Shown here one piece after another: positions 20,790 through 31,588 of a stretch of 64,000 nucleotides of DNA. This DNA comes from Moniliella sp. 'wahieum' (lineage: Eukaryota; Basidiomycota; Moniliellomycetes; Moniliellales; Moniliellaceae). Positions within the stretch are counted from its first letter, which is position 1; each line of letters opens with the position of its first letter. A model generated the notes under the pieces. That model was given only the letters and a program-made list of their open reading frames with translations. It was not told where the DNA came from and did not search any database. Location: contig RSEE01000007.1 in the NCBI GenBank assembly GCA_003971905.1, positions 806,001 to 870,000 on the forward strand. The letters are read 5' to 3'. Both the position numbers and the translations under genes were made by a program.

Positions 20790-22604
20790 ATGCTGCTCGC
20801 CCGCACCGGCGCTCATCCACGACGATTGCCTCAGTGCATCAGATGCCTGCACACTTCCTCTCGCCTCTTGACAGTGCCCCGCCCGGTGTACGCGGGGCTT
20901 CCGTACGCGGGCCAGTTCCGCTCGGGCGAGCAAGTGGCTGTGGACCATGTCGTGGTCGGCGGTGGCGCAGTGGGCCTGGCAGTAGGTGCAGCGTTGGCTG
21001 CTCGCTTCCCCTCCAAGAGTACGTATGTCCTTGAGCGTCACGCCCACGTTGGAATGGAAACCAGCAGCCGCAACTCGGAGGTGGTGCATGCGGGGCTGTA
21101 CTACCCTCCCGCATCGTACAAGACGGCTCTGTGTCTGCGCGGGCGGGAACTGCTCTACCGATTCTGTGAGCAGCACCAGGTTCCCATCCAAAAAGTTGGC
21201 AAACTTGTGGTCGGTACCGAACCGGCATATTTTGATCGGATGCTGGCCCATGTAACTTCTTTGCCGGTAGGCTTAGACCTCTTGGTCCCGCCCTACTATG
21301 GCCCTCCAAACCCCCAAAGCAAGGCGTCTAACACATTTGTTCCCCTCGTCCCCGCACCGCTCGAGAAGTTGTCGGGAGACCAAGCGCGGGAATTGGAACC
21401 TGATCTCAGCGCCGAAATTACCGCGGCCATCCTGTCGCCCCAAACGGGGATTATCGACAGCCACACGTACATGCAAACGCTGGTGGACCAACTGGATGCG
21501 GCAGAGAACGCAGAACTCGTGCTTGGGACTCGCGTGGTGGACATTCGTGCTCACAACGACGGGAACAATGGGAATGGGTTTGCCTTGCAGACCATCACAG
21601 GAAGCGTGGAGGAAGCCGCGGCCGAAGGTGTTCCCGCTGATGTTCTCATGGCCAAGGTGGTGATCAATGCTGCGGGGCTCGATGCTCCCCTGCTGATGAA
21701 CCAGCTGCTGCGCTCGGGTACCGGACCCAACCCGACCCTTCCTGGGGAAGTGACGGCAGTGACTAAATCCGGAGCACGATTGATTCGCTTGAATGAACAA
21801 GGGCACCTGCCCGCTTGGCACTGCAAGGGAAACTATGCTTCCTATCCTCGTTCGGCAGGCGGTGTGGGTCAAGTCAAGCACTTGATCTACCCCACGCCCA
21901 ACTTTGGAGGTTCCACGGCCGAGGGAGCGGCTAAGTATTCCCACCAGTCGTTGGGCAGTAAGTCTATCCCCTGTTCCCTCTGCGCTTGCTTAACCAGACT
22001 GCTGACGCTTACTGCAGCCCACCTCACTCTCGATTTGCAAGGCAACATTCGGTTTGGCCCTGACAGCGAATGGCTTTCCCCTCCCAAGGAGGGGGACGAA
22101 GCGGCAGACTACTGGACCGACCACCTTGCTCCCCTCGCCGAAGGGAGCGACCGGCTGAAGCAGATGGGCGAAGATGTCCATCTGTATTTGCCTGCATTGG
22201 CTACCCAAGAGCTGGCACCGGCCTATGGGGGGATCCGACCTAAACTGATTGGTCCACCTTCAGCTCCTGCCCAGGGCGAGGCAGGCTTTGTCGATTTTCT
22301 TCCCTTGTTCCATGCTGCCCGAGGGCTGCAGGACCAACCCCTGTGGCAATTCACCTTGCCCACCTCCCAGCCTGGGCCTACTTCGGGCCCCGCCCCCGAT
22401 GCAGCCGCCCACAATCATGCCGGTGCAGGAGCATTGGTGAGTCTTTTGGGGATTGAGAGTCCGGGATTGACGTCAAGCCTGGCGATTGCAGAGCTGGTCA
22501 CTGCCCGCATTGCGCGCGGCGTATGGGGGGATTATAATCCTTCCTTTCGCCGCAAGGGCAAGACGGAGGACATTGGAGGTGCTGATCTGGATGCGTGGGC
22601 GTGA
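20790..22604 (+). CDS. L2HGDH: L-2-hydroxyglutarate dehydrogenase, mitochondrial
   Basis: FAD-dependent repair enzyme oxidising L-2-hydroxyglutarate to 2-oxoglutarate. The start at 20790 gives a basic, Arg/Leu-rich mitochondrial presequence. Next come the dinucleotide-binding motif HVVVGGGAVGLAVGAAL (about residues 53-69), TYVLERHAHVGMETSSRNSE, VVHAGLYYP, LCLRGRELLYRFCEQHQVP, GIIDSHTYMQTLVDQL, YASYPRS, and near the end VSLLGIESPGLTSSLAIAEL, all hallmarks. A 60-nt intron, 21958-22017 (GTAAGT...GCAG), lies in the codon that makes LGTHLTLDLQGNIRFGPDSE. It is a multiple of three and stop-free, so the unspliced reading frame stays open (604 codons, 584 after splicing). No frame break is seen, unusual for this window. 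The gene converges on the Ind1-like gene with 20 bp between stops. Confidence 0.95.
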   Translation: MLLARTGAHPRRLPQCIRCLHTSSRLLTVPRPVYAGLPYAGQFRSGEQVAVDHVVVGGGAVGLAVGAALAARFPSKSTYVLERHAHVGMETSSRNSEVVHAGLYYPPASYKTALCLRGRELLYRFCEQHQVPIQKVGKLVVGTEPAYFDRMLAHVTSLPVGLDLLVPPYYGPPNPQSKASNTFVPLVPAPLEKLSGDQARELEPDLSAEITAAILSPQTGIIDSHTYMQTLVDQLDAAENAELVLGTRVVDIRAHNDGNNGNGFALQTITGSVEEAAAEGVPADVLMAKVVINAAGLDAPLLMNQLLRSGTGPNPTLPGEVTAVTKSGARLIRLNEQGHLPAWHCKGNYASYPRSAGGVGQVKHLIYPTPNFGGSTAEGAAKYSHQSLGSKSIPCSLCACLTRLLTLTAAHLTLDLQGNIRFGPDSEWLSPPKEGDEAADYWTDHLAPLAEGSDRLKQMGEDVHLYLPALATQELAPAYGGIRPKLIGPPSAPAQGEAGFVDFLPLFHAARGLQDQPLWQFTLPTSQPGPTSGPAPDAAAHNHAGAGALVSLLGIESPGLTSSLAIAELVTARIARGVWGDYNPSFRRKGKTEDIGGADLDAWA

Positions 22605-22624
22605 AAAGGATAGAAGAGTGCCAT

Positions 22625-23743
22625 TCACACCTGTTTGGGCTTCAACAGGAGCTGCCATACATCCTGTGCTACGTGTGCAAACGCTTGCGCCGTCACGCCC
22701 GCCGTTGTAGGATGCAGAAGGTCCAACGAAGCAGGCCGACCCTGGTCGGCTGCAGGGCTGAGTTGGGGGTCAATAGGGATCCAGCCGAGCACGGGTGCAC
22801 CCAGCTGGGCAGCCAGTTCGTCAAACTTGGCCGCCGAACCAAAGATTTCACTCTTGGTGCCATCGGGCAGGACGAGGTGGGCCATGTTCAGCAGCAACCC
22901 CGGGTCAGGCACACCTGTTTTCCGGAACAGGGCCAGGCCCTTGCGCGCGTCAGCAAGAGCCACCTCTTGTGGAGTCGAAACAACAACGCTGGCGTCGATT
23001 TCGGCCAACTGCACCAGGGATAAGGCCACATCCCCGGTCCCAGGTGGCATATCGATCACCAACACGTCCACCCCTGGTGCCGAAACATCGGCGGGCAAAG
23101 AAAGCGACTCGGGTCCACGCCAGTCCACGTCAAATAACAGTTGCTGCACGGCCTTCATTACCATCATCCCTCGCCAAACCACGGGCGTGTCTTCGTTTCC
23201 TTCGCTCTGTTCACCCCCTGGTAGCGCCGAGGAGGGGGGCAGCAGGAACCCAAGCGACATGGCCTTCAGCCCGTGGCTTTTGAGTGGCACCAGTGCCCCA
23301 GCCGGTGTCAAATCCGGCTCTGGTGCGTCCTTGAGCCCCAGTAGTCTAGGTACCGAGGGACCAAACACGTCCAAGTCCAGCAGTCCGACTCGAGGCCGCT
23401 GCCCGGCAGGCGGGAGGGGGCCAAGCACTGGCCCACCGGGGGTGGAGAGGGACAAGGCCACGGCCAAGTTGGCCGCCACAGTCGACTTGCCCACGCCCCC
23501 CTTGCCAGAGGAGACAACGACGACGTAGCGGGCGTGTGGAATGCGGCGCTTCTCGGGGCCTCTTCGGCGCGGGAAGGCAGGCGGATCAGTGTTGCGAGGG
23601 AGACCGAGCGGGTTGTCATGCCCGCAGACGCGGGCGCTGGAGCCCAACATGCGACGCCCGGGCCAAAATAAGGCACTGGTCCTGAGTGTTGGTAACCTGA
23701 AGCATGTGGCAAGCGATGTTGGTGCTGCCATGACGGCGTCCAT
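22625..23743 (-). CDS. IND1: Ind1/NUBPL-like mitochondrial P-loop ATPase lacking the CPxC motif
   Basis: Mrp/NBP35-family P-loop NTPase resembling Ind1 (human NUBPL), the mitochondrial factor that delivers Fe-S clusters to complex I. The N-terminus is basic and presequence-like. Then come RGLPRNTDPPAF-like sequence, the deviant Walker A GKGGVGKSTVAANLAVA, GLLDLDVFGPSVPRLLGL, GLKAMSLGFLLP, VVWRGMMVMKAVQQLLFDV, LVIDMPPGTGDVALSL, VSTPQEVALADARKGLALF and EIFGSAAKFDELAAQLGAPV. It is full length (372 codons) in one uninterrupted frame from ATG 23743. Striking oddity: where family members carry NMSxFxCPxCG...IFG, this protein reads NMAHLVLPDGTKSEIFG, so both cluster-ligand cysteines are absent and one residue is missing. 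The ATPase motifs are intact. Confidence 0.9.
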   Translation of the reverse strand: MDAVMAAPTSLATCFRLPTLRTSALFWPGRRMLGSSARVCGHDNPLGLPRNTDPPAFPRRRGPEKRRIPHARYVVVVSSGKGGVGKSTVAANLAVALSLSTPGGPVLGPLPPAGQRPRVGLLDLDVFGPSVPRLLGLKDAPEPDLTPAGALVPLKSHGLKAMSLGFLLPPSSALPGGEQSEGNEDTPVVWRGMMVMKAVQQLLFDVDWRGPESLSLPADVSAPGVDVLVIDMPPGTGDVALSLVQLAEIDASVVVSTPQEVALADARKGLALFRKTGVPDPGLLLNMAHLVLPDGTKSEIFGSAAKFDELAAQLGAPVLGWIPIDPQLSPAADQGRPASLDLLHPTTAGVTAQAFAHVAQDVWQLLLKPKQV

Positions 23744-24212
23744 GTGGGGGTTGGTGGTGGTGAGGGCCGGGGGCAGCGTTCGACAAGGTCTGTCATTGGG
23801 TCGGCCTAGGGACCCACCGGAGAGGTTGAAATCAATTCAAGCAGCCAAAAGTGGCTCTCCTCGTGTGTCTTCAAGCTGAGAGTGATGATTATCGCTCCGC
23901 GTCACTCACGCGTGCAGCGAAAGACGAAAGGGCCTATCCGTCGCTTCGTCCTCGATGTCTCCACAAATATATTGGGCACAGGGGCTAGTTAGCGCCAACA
24001 GATACATGGATGGAAGTATGGAATACTCGATTCACCCACTTCTACGGCTAACGCAACTGTCCAACCCCGTTGGAGAAGATTGTGCTTGCTTGTCTGGACC
24101 ATCAAAATGCGGACGGGTTGAGACACACGGTCCCTAATCGAATATGCGTTCACTCCTGCGACTAACTCAATATACTAGGGAAGGAAACAATTACGAAGGA
24201 ACAACCGCAGCC
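23744..24212. other. intergenic region, Ind1-like promoter side
   Basis: No gene recognised. Presumably holds the Ind1-like gene's promoter and the 3' end of the next minus-strand gene. Confidence 0.45.
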
Positions 24213-25066
24213 TTACTGGTGAGCGAACGGACATGCCCCGCCGGCCAGCGAGGCAGCACCCGTGTGAGGGTTGATGGCCGCCTGTGCCGCCGCCTCGCCC
24301 TGCAAAGGCTCAATCTCGACCCCGCGCTCGCCTGCCTGGCGCGCGATCTCGTGGAAGATGGCCATGGGGTCGTACCAAATGTCGATGCTCTCGAGCTGAA
24401 ACTTGTCGTTCACCTTGGCCACCACAATGCCCTCAATGCTCAGCGTGCCTCCGTGCGCCTTGACACGCACCATCTCCCCCTTGTCGTTGCGGCCGGTATA
24501 GTCGTTCTTCATCACACCCCAATGCCTCCACTTTGCCGCCACAGTGGGCGGGCCCGAGTAGACTTCCAGCACTTCCCATGCAAACGTAGGCATCATCCGC
24601 TTGAACGTCTTGTGCGACGCTTCAAAGTCGTTGTGCTCAGGGCTGTAGAACTGACTGTTACCCAGCAGAGCGTTGTACGTCCCCACCCGGAGCATGTCGT
24701 GTCCCGTTGTTCGTGGACCTCCGTTCAGACTAAACGTGTAGTTGCTCTGGTCGATCGTACGCCAGTCCTCCAGGTTGGGCTTAAAGCTAGCCTCGATTTC
24801 CCAGTTCTTGACAAGGTTGGAAACAAGATCAGGAAGCGAACCAGCTTCCCAGTTGGTGGTCTTCGCTGTGTACACAATTCAGAAGGTCAGAAAGAGAGAG
24901 CGATGGAAGAACATGCAGATGTGAATGATAGAATGCGTCGTCTCGTCAACATACTCTCGTTGGCAAACTCGCGCGTCTTCTTGTAGTTGGGTGCCATCTT
25001 GTGGCGCCAGGTAACATTGTCCTTCAGGACGGCATCCGGGTCGGTCATGTAGTCGGGAATAGACAT
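24213..25066 (-). CDS. pathogen-related protein (SnoaL-like fold)
   Basis: Member of the fungal/plant 'pathogen-related protein' family, a SnoaL-like/NTF2-like cone fold without an established reaction. Exon 1 from ATG 25066 reads MSIPDYMTDPDAVLKDNVTW then KMAPNYKKTREFANE. An 89-nt intron (24866-24954, GTATGT...ACAG) joins it to TKTTNWEAGSLPDLVSNLVK. The core follows with NWEIEASFKPNLEDWRTID, NYTFSLNGGPRT, YNALLGNSQFYSPEHNDFEA, FAWEVLEVYSGPPTVAAKWR and LESIDIWYDP. The protein ends AGGACPFAHQ at 24213. It is complete and without frame breaks, about 245 residues. Barley and other plant homologues share the same order of blocks, whose best-known signature is EVYSGPP followed by a K/RxRHWG-type motif (KWRHWG here). 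Confidence 0.88.
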
Positions 25067-27480
25067 GGCGATGAAAGTCAAGACTAAAGTGGTGGCAACG
25101 GGAAAGAAACAGTGCTGACAAACGTCAAAAGGGGAGGGCTTTAGCTCAGGGAAGGTGCGCCGCGTTCTCCTCGCTCACGCACCCACACATCCCAGCCCCC
25201 CGGCCAAGCCCTTCAACCTCCACCTCTCTTTCACCATGGTGAGGCCTGGGGCCTGGGGCCTGTGTATGTGAGCGGCCCGAGAATGCTGACATATGTGACG
25301 GGGGCATAGTAAGGTGACTGACGGTGACTGGTGACCCCCATCCCGTATATAGGCCGTGTGCAAGTGCAGGACTTCGAGATTCAAGCCTGCTAGCGTCAAA
25401 AGGCCTCTGTAGCTTCTCGTCTCAGATCTCAGAACTCATTGATCTCACTCATTGAGATAGTGAGGCCTCAGCCTGAGGCCCCAACTTCTCAAACCGAGCA
25501 CCTCTTAGTAACACTTTGCGGACGGGAAAAACTAGCAGTACAGCGTGCGGAATCTCGTACTTGACGCATAGTCTGCAGATGAACGGGATTTGTTGGCGGG
25601 GTGGGCACCGGGCGCTAGACCCACTATACAACGGCTTACATTTGAGTTTTGGAGCGGCTGAGCCACCGCTTGCCGCCCCTAAGCGCCCGCTGAGAGACTA
25701 GCCTTAGTGTCATCCATTGCATCATATACCTTCGACTCGGGTTCAGGCTTCTTAGGCGCCCATGTGCTCATACGGGTTAGATATATGCGATTGTCATAGA
25801 AATAGTTACGCGTTACGCCCGCGGACGTACGACCGGCACCGACATGCTGTCAGTTATGAGGCACTTTGTCGCAGTGAGTGACTGCCGCCGGGACGTCTGT
25901 GACATGGTGTAGTGGCGGGAATCCACATGCTCCCTAATCTAGACACCTGACGTGGTCCGCCAAGCTCCGCCCCATCCTATGCTCCAAGTGATCGATGATC
26001 CCTGTAGAGCTGTGGCAGGCCGCAGGTCGAGAACTCCTTGGTGTTACAATCAGCCTTTGCACCATGGAGCGTATGACGGGGGTGATGCAGTGATGCAATG
26101 GAGACTACTGTGACATGTGACATGTGACAAACGTGACGGGTGTGGCGCCAAACGGTGCCGCCAATGTCTCCATCGAGCCGCTCCCTGTCGTTCTCTGTCG
26201 TTCTCAAAGAGAATGTGAACGGCGTGCAAGTGTTGAATGGCCGACGGTGAAGGTGATGAACGTTGAAGCTTGAAGCTTGAAGCTTGAAGGCTTGAAGGCT
26301 TGAGAAGCTTGGTGGTCTAACTATAAGATGGGCGAGGTGGACGTTGATGCGTGCTTTCGGTCTGGATTGATCTCATTGATCGATAATCCGGTAGTGCCAG
26401 TATAAGTGTGTGTGAAAGCGCGAGAGGATGCCTACAGGAGGAAAGCAGTCACAGTAGATGGACCACACACGTTCTGTCGAAGTGCAAGGGAACTAATGTT
26501 GAACGTCAAACGGATAAGCAAGGCCAAATTGTAGCGGAGGTTCAACAACGTCTGCGCATGTACTCACCACTGCGGCCGCGGTGACCCACACTTCTGCGGG
26601 CTGTGTGCCCGAAAGTCGTGTGGGCAGAGAGTCTATTGATGGAAAAGGGAGGACAGATACTGCTGTGGGCTCGGTTTCACTTCAGAGTGTGTACTGACGT
26701 TTTGGTACAGCCACACTTGTAAAGGGAAGATAGGGTATAGAACGGGGATAGGCGCGTAAGGTGAGCTGCGGAGAGAAGAGATAGTAGGCACAAGTCTCAA
26801 GGAAAAAGATACCAGTGTGTGGCAAAAAGGAAACGCCGAAATCAGGAAGCGCGTCCCAGAGCGGCCGGTCACACGTGAGTTGTTCTAGGGCCTGAGGCTG
26901 AAGCTCTGAAGCCTGTTAAATGATGTGTGAGTTGAGTCCCTCTTTCATAGTGACATCATACTACAAAACGGGCCCACGGTTATCGGGTACCGTTTTGCCT
27001 GTTGGTCCCTACTGCAGAGATGACCTAGCTCTATACGATCTTCCCCTTTTCCACCTTCTTTCCTCGTCAAGGATAGCCAAACCATACACTCAGCCCACTC
27101 TTTAAACCGAAGTGCCCAACCCTCGCAGTAGGAATCATCTGCAGTGGCAAGCAAACAAACTAAGTGCAGCAAGAACACATAGCCGAATGACGGGGTCATA
27201 AATACAAGCGTGGGCCACCATGACAAAACCATAGTGGGACCGGAAACAGCAAGGCATTGAAGCAACGCAACAGGGGAACGTAGAAAGGGGTATACAGCGT
27301 CCCGGCCAAACGCAACCTCAAAAGAGGCTTTGGCCGTATCGGGACACAGGCGCCACCAAACAATGGACGTACATGTGTGGCGGAGGGGAAGAGGGTAGCA
27401 TAGAACGGCGAAACAGCAGGGATAGGAAAGAGGGAGGTATCGTGACCAGACGTACTCCCACCATGGTGCGTGTTAGGTGA
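25067..27480. other. 2.4-kb gene-poor region with short repeats
   Basis: No frame above about 100 codons and no recognisable domain. It contains GAGGCCT-like palindromes (25230-25265, 25460-25485), GTGACATGTGACATGTGAC direct repeats (about 26108-26140) and a GCTTGAA heptamer array (26263-26310). Some sequence near 25500-25700 is open but shows no homology I can name. Confidence 0.5.
26263..26310. repeat. GCTTGAA heptamer tandem array
   Basis: About six consecutive 7-8-bp units of TTGAAGC/TTGAAGGC ending in GAGAAGCTT. The same heptamer forms a second array at 31851-31885. Confidence 0.85.
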
Positions 27481-28891
27481 TTAGGTGTACTCTGGTGCCG
27501 TTGTTCCGCTGGATCCAGGGACCCAGCTTTCGGACGTCTCGAGTGCCGCCACGATACCCCCAGCAAGCCCCGTCCAGCGGGGCCGAGCAGCCCCAGGCTT
27601 CGGGGGTACGGGGCAGAGGCTTGAGGAATGTGGCCGTGCGGGGTTTGTTTCTTGCGCTGTTCTTTGCGTGCTGCGCGGGCAGCTTTGGCTGCCCGGTGTC
27701 GCGCCTTTCTTTCCTGCCGCCGCGCTGCTTCTTGTACATCGTCTGCCAAGCCAAATGCCATCTCAGGACTCGGCTGCTCGTCCTCGCTCGACTCGGTATC
27801 CGGCGCAGTAGAGGGATCTGATTTGTCCGCCTTGCTGGTACTCGGTTCCGTTTCTGGCGACTCCCCCTCCTCCTCGGGGTTGCTGACCATCACCGCATCA
27901 ATGGCCATGGGGATGCTGAGCGTGACACGCGCCAGTTGGAGTGTAAGACGCAGGCGTCCAAACACGTCAAAGTACGACAATTGGCGTAGCGCATGTTGCG
28001 TCTCGTAGAGGCGGATCAGTTCGAACCGGATGATGCGGAAATACTTTTGTCCAGCAAGGACAACGGCACGAATGCGTTTGAACATGCCTTCAAAGTTTTG
28101 CACCGCATCCTCCCCCAATTCCAGGCCAGGGTTGGCCTCGTTGAGCGCACTGATCATGACCCGGATCATCTCAAAGTCCCCATCCATAAACTCGGAAAAG
28201 ACATTGTACAGCACACCGTTGAGCGTCTCGTCATTGATGCCCTCGTCAAACGAGGTGGCGGCCGGGGTGGTGCTGATGTCGCTCCGACCACTTACATCGT
28301 ACATGCGCCGAGTGGTGGGCTTGGATAGTGTTTCGTACGCAAGCGAGATGCGTTGAAAGGCAAGTGTGGTAGGAGGATAATCGGGCAATTTGCTGGACAC
28401 GGGCGAGAACGGAAATGGGGTTAGGCATTAGGGGGCTACAGAAATGGACAGAGCGAGGGGCCAAACGTACTCGGGGTGGCAGACGCGGCTGCGCATGAGA
28501 AACCCGCGTCGGATCTCCTCGATCTTGGCGGTGCGACTGACACCAAGCAGCTTGTACAGATCCTCCTCCTGGAGAAGATCATCAATCATCGCCACCTTGG
28601 CGCGGCGGATGTTCTGAGCGACGCGCTCGGCCTCGGTGAGGTTGATGTCCTCGTAAGGCGGTGGCGGGGAGCCTGGCTCGGGGTCCAGGTAGGCATCGGG
28701 GGTGGCAGACGTGGCGGTGCGCGGGACCGAGTTGCGCTGGCTGCGCTTGACACGCACATTGTCGTCACGGGCGTCACGGTCATCGGGGCCGGTGGCCACG
28801 CCGCGCGCTGGGAAGGGGTCAGCAGGAGGGCGCGGAGATAGGTGGCGGGGAGGCACATACCCAGCGAGTAGAGCGTCGAGGCGACGAACAT
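27481..28891 (-). CDS. J-domain (Hsp40) co-chaperone-like protein
   Basis: J-domain protein that would stimulate an Hsp70. Exon 1 is 31 nt from ATG 28891 (MFVASTLYSL), then a 53-nt intron (28808-28860). The J domain begins at LLQEEDLYKLLGVSRTAKIE, with helix II EIRRGFLMRSRVC. The HPD motif is completed across a 78-nt intron (28393-28470): the upstream exon ends CAC CCC GA and the next begins with C, giving HPDKLPDYPP. Helix III reads AFQRISLAYETLSKPTTRRMY. The rest is not a classical DnaJ: GLELGEDAVQNFEGMFKRI, a helical part near AGQKYFRIIRFELIRLYE, then an acidic Ser/Glu region and a Lys/Arg-rich stretch (RQERKARHRAAKAARAARK). Class III. The stop at 27481 assumes one late frame change; another frame stops at 27318. 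Confidence 0.8.
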
Positions 28892-29391
28892 GGGGGGGGG
28901 GGCGAGGGCGCAGACGCAGACGCAGATGGCGCGCAGAGAACAGCACAGCGGCGCCCGGGAGGAGAAGGAGGTGGTGTTGGCGAGGGGCCTGGCGCGGCAA
29001 TCAGGCATGTAGACTGGCTGGGCAGCAGCAGGTCGGGCACAGGGGCAGTGTTGCGTTTCTGCTGCCAGTTCTGCTTTCAGTTTCTGCGGCCATTCTGCCT
29101 TCATCACACTCGCCCCGCATTCACGCACGCAGCCCAACCCTAGCGCTCTCCCTCCCGCTGCTCGCCACCCCCGGCACTGCCCCCCTGCCCATCCCCTATA
29201 TATCATGCACCACGCCGCCACCCATGGATCCCCCATCGCATCCATGCTCGCCTACACGCAACTAGTACCTACCGCCAACAAAACACCCCTCCTTAGCCCA
29301 CCCGCGATGAGCAAGCCGTACCTAGCCAAGCACCATTCCATAGAGAGAGCAGGCGCGTCCAGCCCACTGGTGGCCGGGAGGACGCGTCGCC

Positions 29392-31588
29392 TCAGGCGGG
29401 GGGCCGCGCCACGGGCCGGATGCGCAGCGTCAGGCCAAAGCAGACAAGCGAGATGAGGATCTGGATGAGCCACACCGAGTTGCGCCGCAGTAGCGACGCG
29501 TCCTGTGCCGCGAATAGGCAAATAACGAAGTGCTGGCCGCCGGGCCGATGGTGCGGCTAAACGAGCCACACATGGACGAGAGGCCGTTGATGGCGCCCAA
29601 CGCGGCGCGCGAGGGCGCATGCTGGTTGATCAGCACCGTCGCTGCCACCAGCGACGTGTTGGTCAGCACTTTGAGCAGCACCATCGACCCCATGCAAAGC
29701 CAGGGCAGGAGCGGTCCCTGGTGCTTGCTTTGCGCCACTCGTGCAGCAACCTGCGCCAGCGGGAAGCAGACCCACACCAACGCTTGCAGCGGAACGGCGC
29801 GACGAATCAACCCGAGCGCACCGCGGTAGTACCGCATCAGGCTCGGCAGCAGACCCAGTTGGACCACGATGCTCAGCGCCCCCGTCGCACCCAGGATGTT
29901 ACCAATGTCAGAGCGATTGAAGCCGATGCCCCCATGCTGAACGCGAGTGTAGCAAAACAGAGGCAGCACGGCCATGTAGGAGATGTTGAGCAGGTTGAGC
30001 AGCATCTGGCATTTGCAATCCCAACCGAGCAGCAGTATCGATTAGTAGGACTCGGGCACGCAGGCAAGAGAAGTTAGACATACCTGGGAGGAGATGACAG
30101 TCAAGATATCAAAGGTCATCAAGCTGCTGAGAGGAGGAGGAGTCAAATGGGGTGGATCATGCTCAGTTTCCTCGTCGCCGTGGGCAGTGCCGGCCGAGGG
30201 CGCCGAGGGTGCGTGGGACAGGTTGCTGGAAGAACGGTGCTGGTGAAAATAATGACCGAGGCCATGCACATGCAGCGCCGGTGCCAACGCACGATCGTCC
30301 GAACCCACTTGGCGGTGGGTACCAGCGACCAAGTCCCATGCGCTGTTTCGTCTCCTTGACTGCGGAGACTGATCCGCCCGAGCCAGCGCGGCCACAGTCA
30401 AGGCCGAGCCCTCGTTTTGCTCGCCATCCTGGTACAAGCTCGAAAGGCGGCGCTCCGTACTGATCTTGCGCTGGCGGTCGGAGGGGGACGTGCGCCCCGA
30501 GGGCACGCTCCGCCTCCACTGCTGCGCCTCCACCTCGGATGCCAGACTACTTGGCATAGCTTCCAGATGCGGGTGGAGAGAAGAACGGGGGGCAGGAGGA
30601 GAAATGGTGCCGTAGCTCTGTCCTTGGCTCTGACCTGGGATTGGTTTCGTAGACGAAGGGTTGGATGGCTTGTCGGGTTGCGAGCCAGGGGGCTCGGTGC
30701 CCAGGGTCTCTGGAGGAAGAAGGTCCCCAGAAGAATGGCGGCAAGGTTAAAGAGCGAAGTGACAAAGCAAGGGAGAGCGAAAGGGTACCGGGCAAAGAAG
30801 CGAGGGTCGTGCTCGTGCCCTGGGAGGTAGTTGCCCTCCTTGTCCAACACATTGTAGGGGTCAGCTAAATTGGCCCCAAAAGGGACCAATCAACGTGCCA
30901 ATTGCATACGAGAGTGGGACAAACGCGAATGCCCGGGCTTGGTTGGTGCTAAACGCGGAACCATGTCAACATACAAAACCACTACACAGAGGAAGACGTA
31001 CGAGTCGGTAATTTCAGCAATGCTGGCCTTGAGAACACCAACGTTTCCATTGCTAAATCCAGCAATCAGTCGGGCCGCGATGAGCGATGGCAAGGAGGTG
31101 CCCATGCCAAAACAAACGACTGAGAAGAACGTGCCCGACAGACCGATGAGGAGAATGGGTTTCCGACCATACTGGTCGCTCAATCGGCCCCAGAGCAGTA
31201 CGACGCAGACCTGGGCCGCGGCAAAGGCACTTTCGATGAGGCCGGCATAGTACCCTAGCTCCTCGTGCGGAATGGTAGGGAGGACGTGCTGGAGAAACTG
31301 AGCAATGTAAGGGAAAATTTGCAGCTGGGCGATGGGCTCCGACATGCGCATCAACAGCAGGACCATCAACGCCGTCTTGGGTAACGGCGTCTCTGGTACG
31401 TCCAGATCCTCCTCTTCGGCACTGGAGATGGAGAGGGCCCGTTCCGCTGCCTCCAGGTCGCTGCTGCTCCCCGAGTCAGAGGGAGGCACCGAGGCTGGCC
31501 GGGGCGGCAGATCATCATCCGCGGACGCGATGGGCTGGTACTGCGTACTTGGTTCCCGCCGGAATGGACGAGTCAACCAGGCGAGCAT
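29392..31588 (-). CDS. MFS transporter, Zif1-like DHA1 group
   Basis: Major facilitator of the 12-helix drug:proton antiporter type common in basidiomycetes (related to zinc-induced-facilitator-like proteins). After an acidic Ser-rich cytosolic N-terminus come helix 1 region TALMVLLLMRMSEPIAQLQI with FPYIAQFL, GYYAGLIESAFAAAQVCVVL, the loop 2-3 signature WGRLSDQYGRKPILLIGL, ARLIAGFSNGNVGVLKASIA, and AFVPLSYAIGTLIGPFWG. The middle loop has DPRFFARYPFALPCFVTSLF. The second half has VLPLFCYTRVQHGGIGFN, TVLINQHAPSRAALGAINGL and a last helix IQILISLVCFGLTLRIRP, ending at 29392. An intron of GTACGT type lies after AEITDS (about 30950-31008) and another probably near 30010-30085. Frame breaks occur near 30880, 30540 and 29520. 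Substrate unknown. Confidence 0.83.

Noticed and set aside
24144-24986. 280-codon plus-strand frame
   Set aside because: Antisense to the pathogen-related gene, whose protein is unambiguous.
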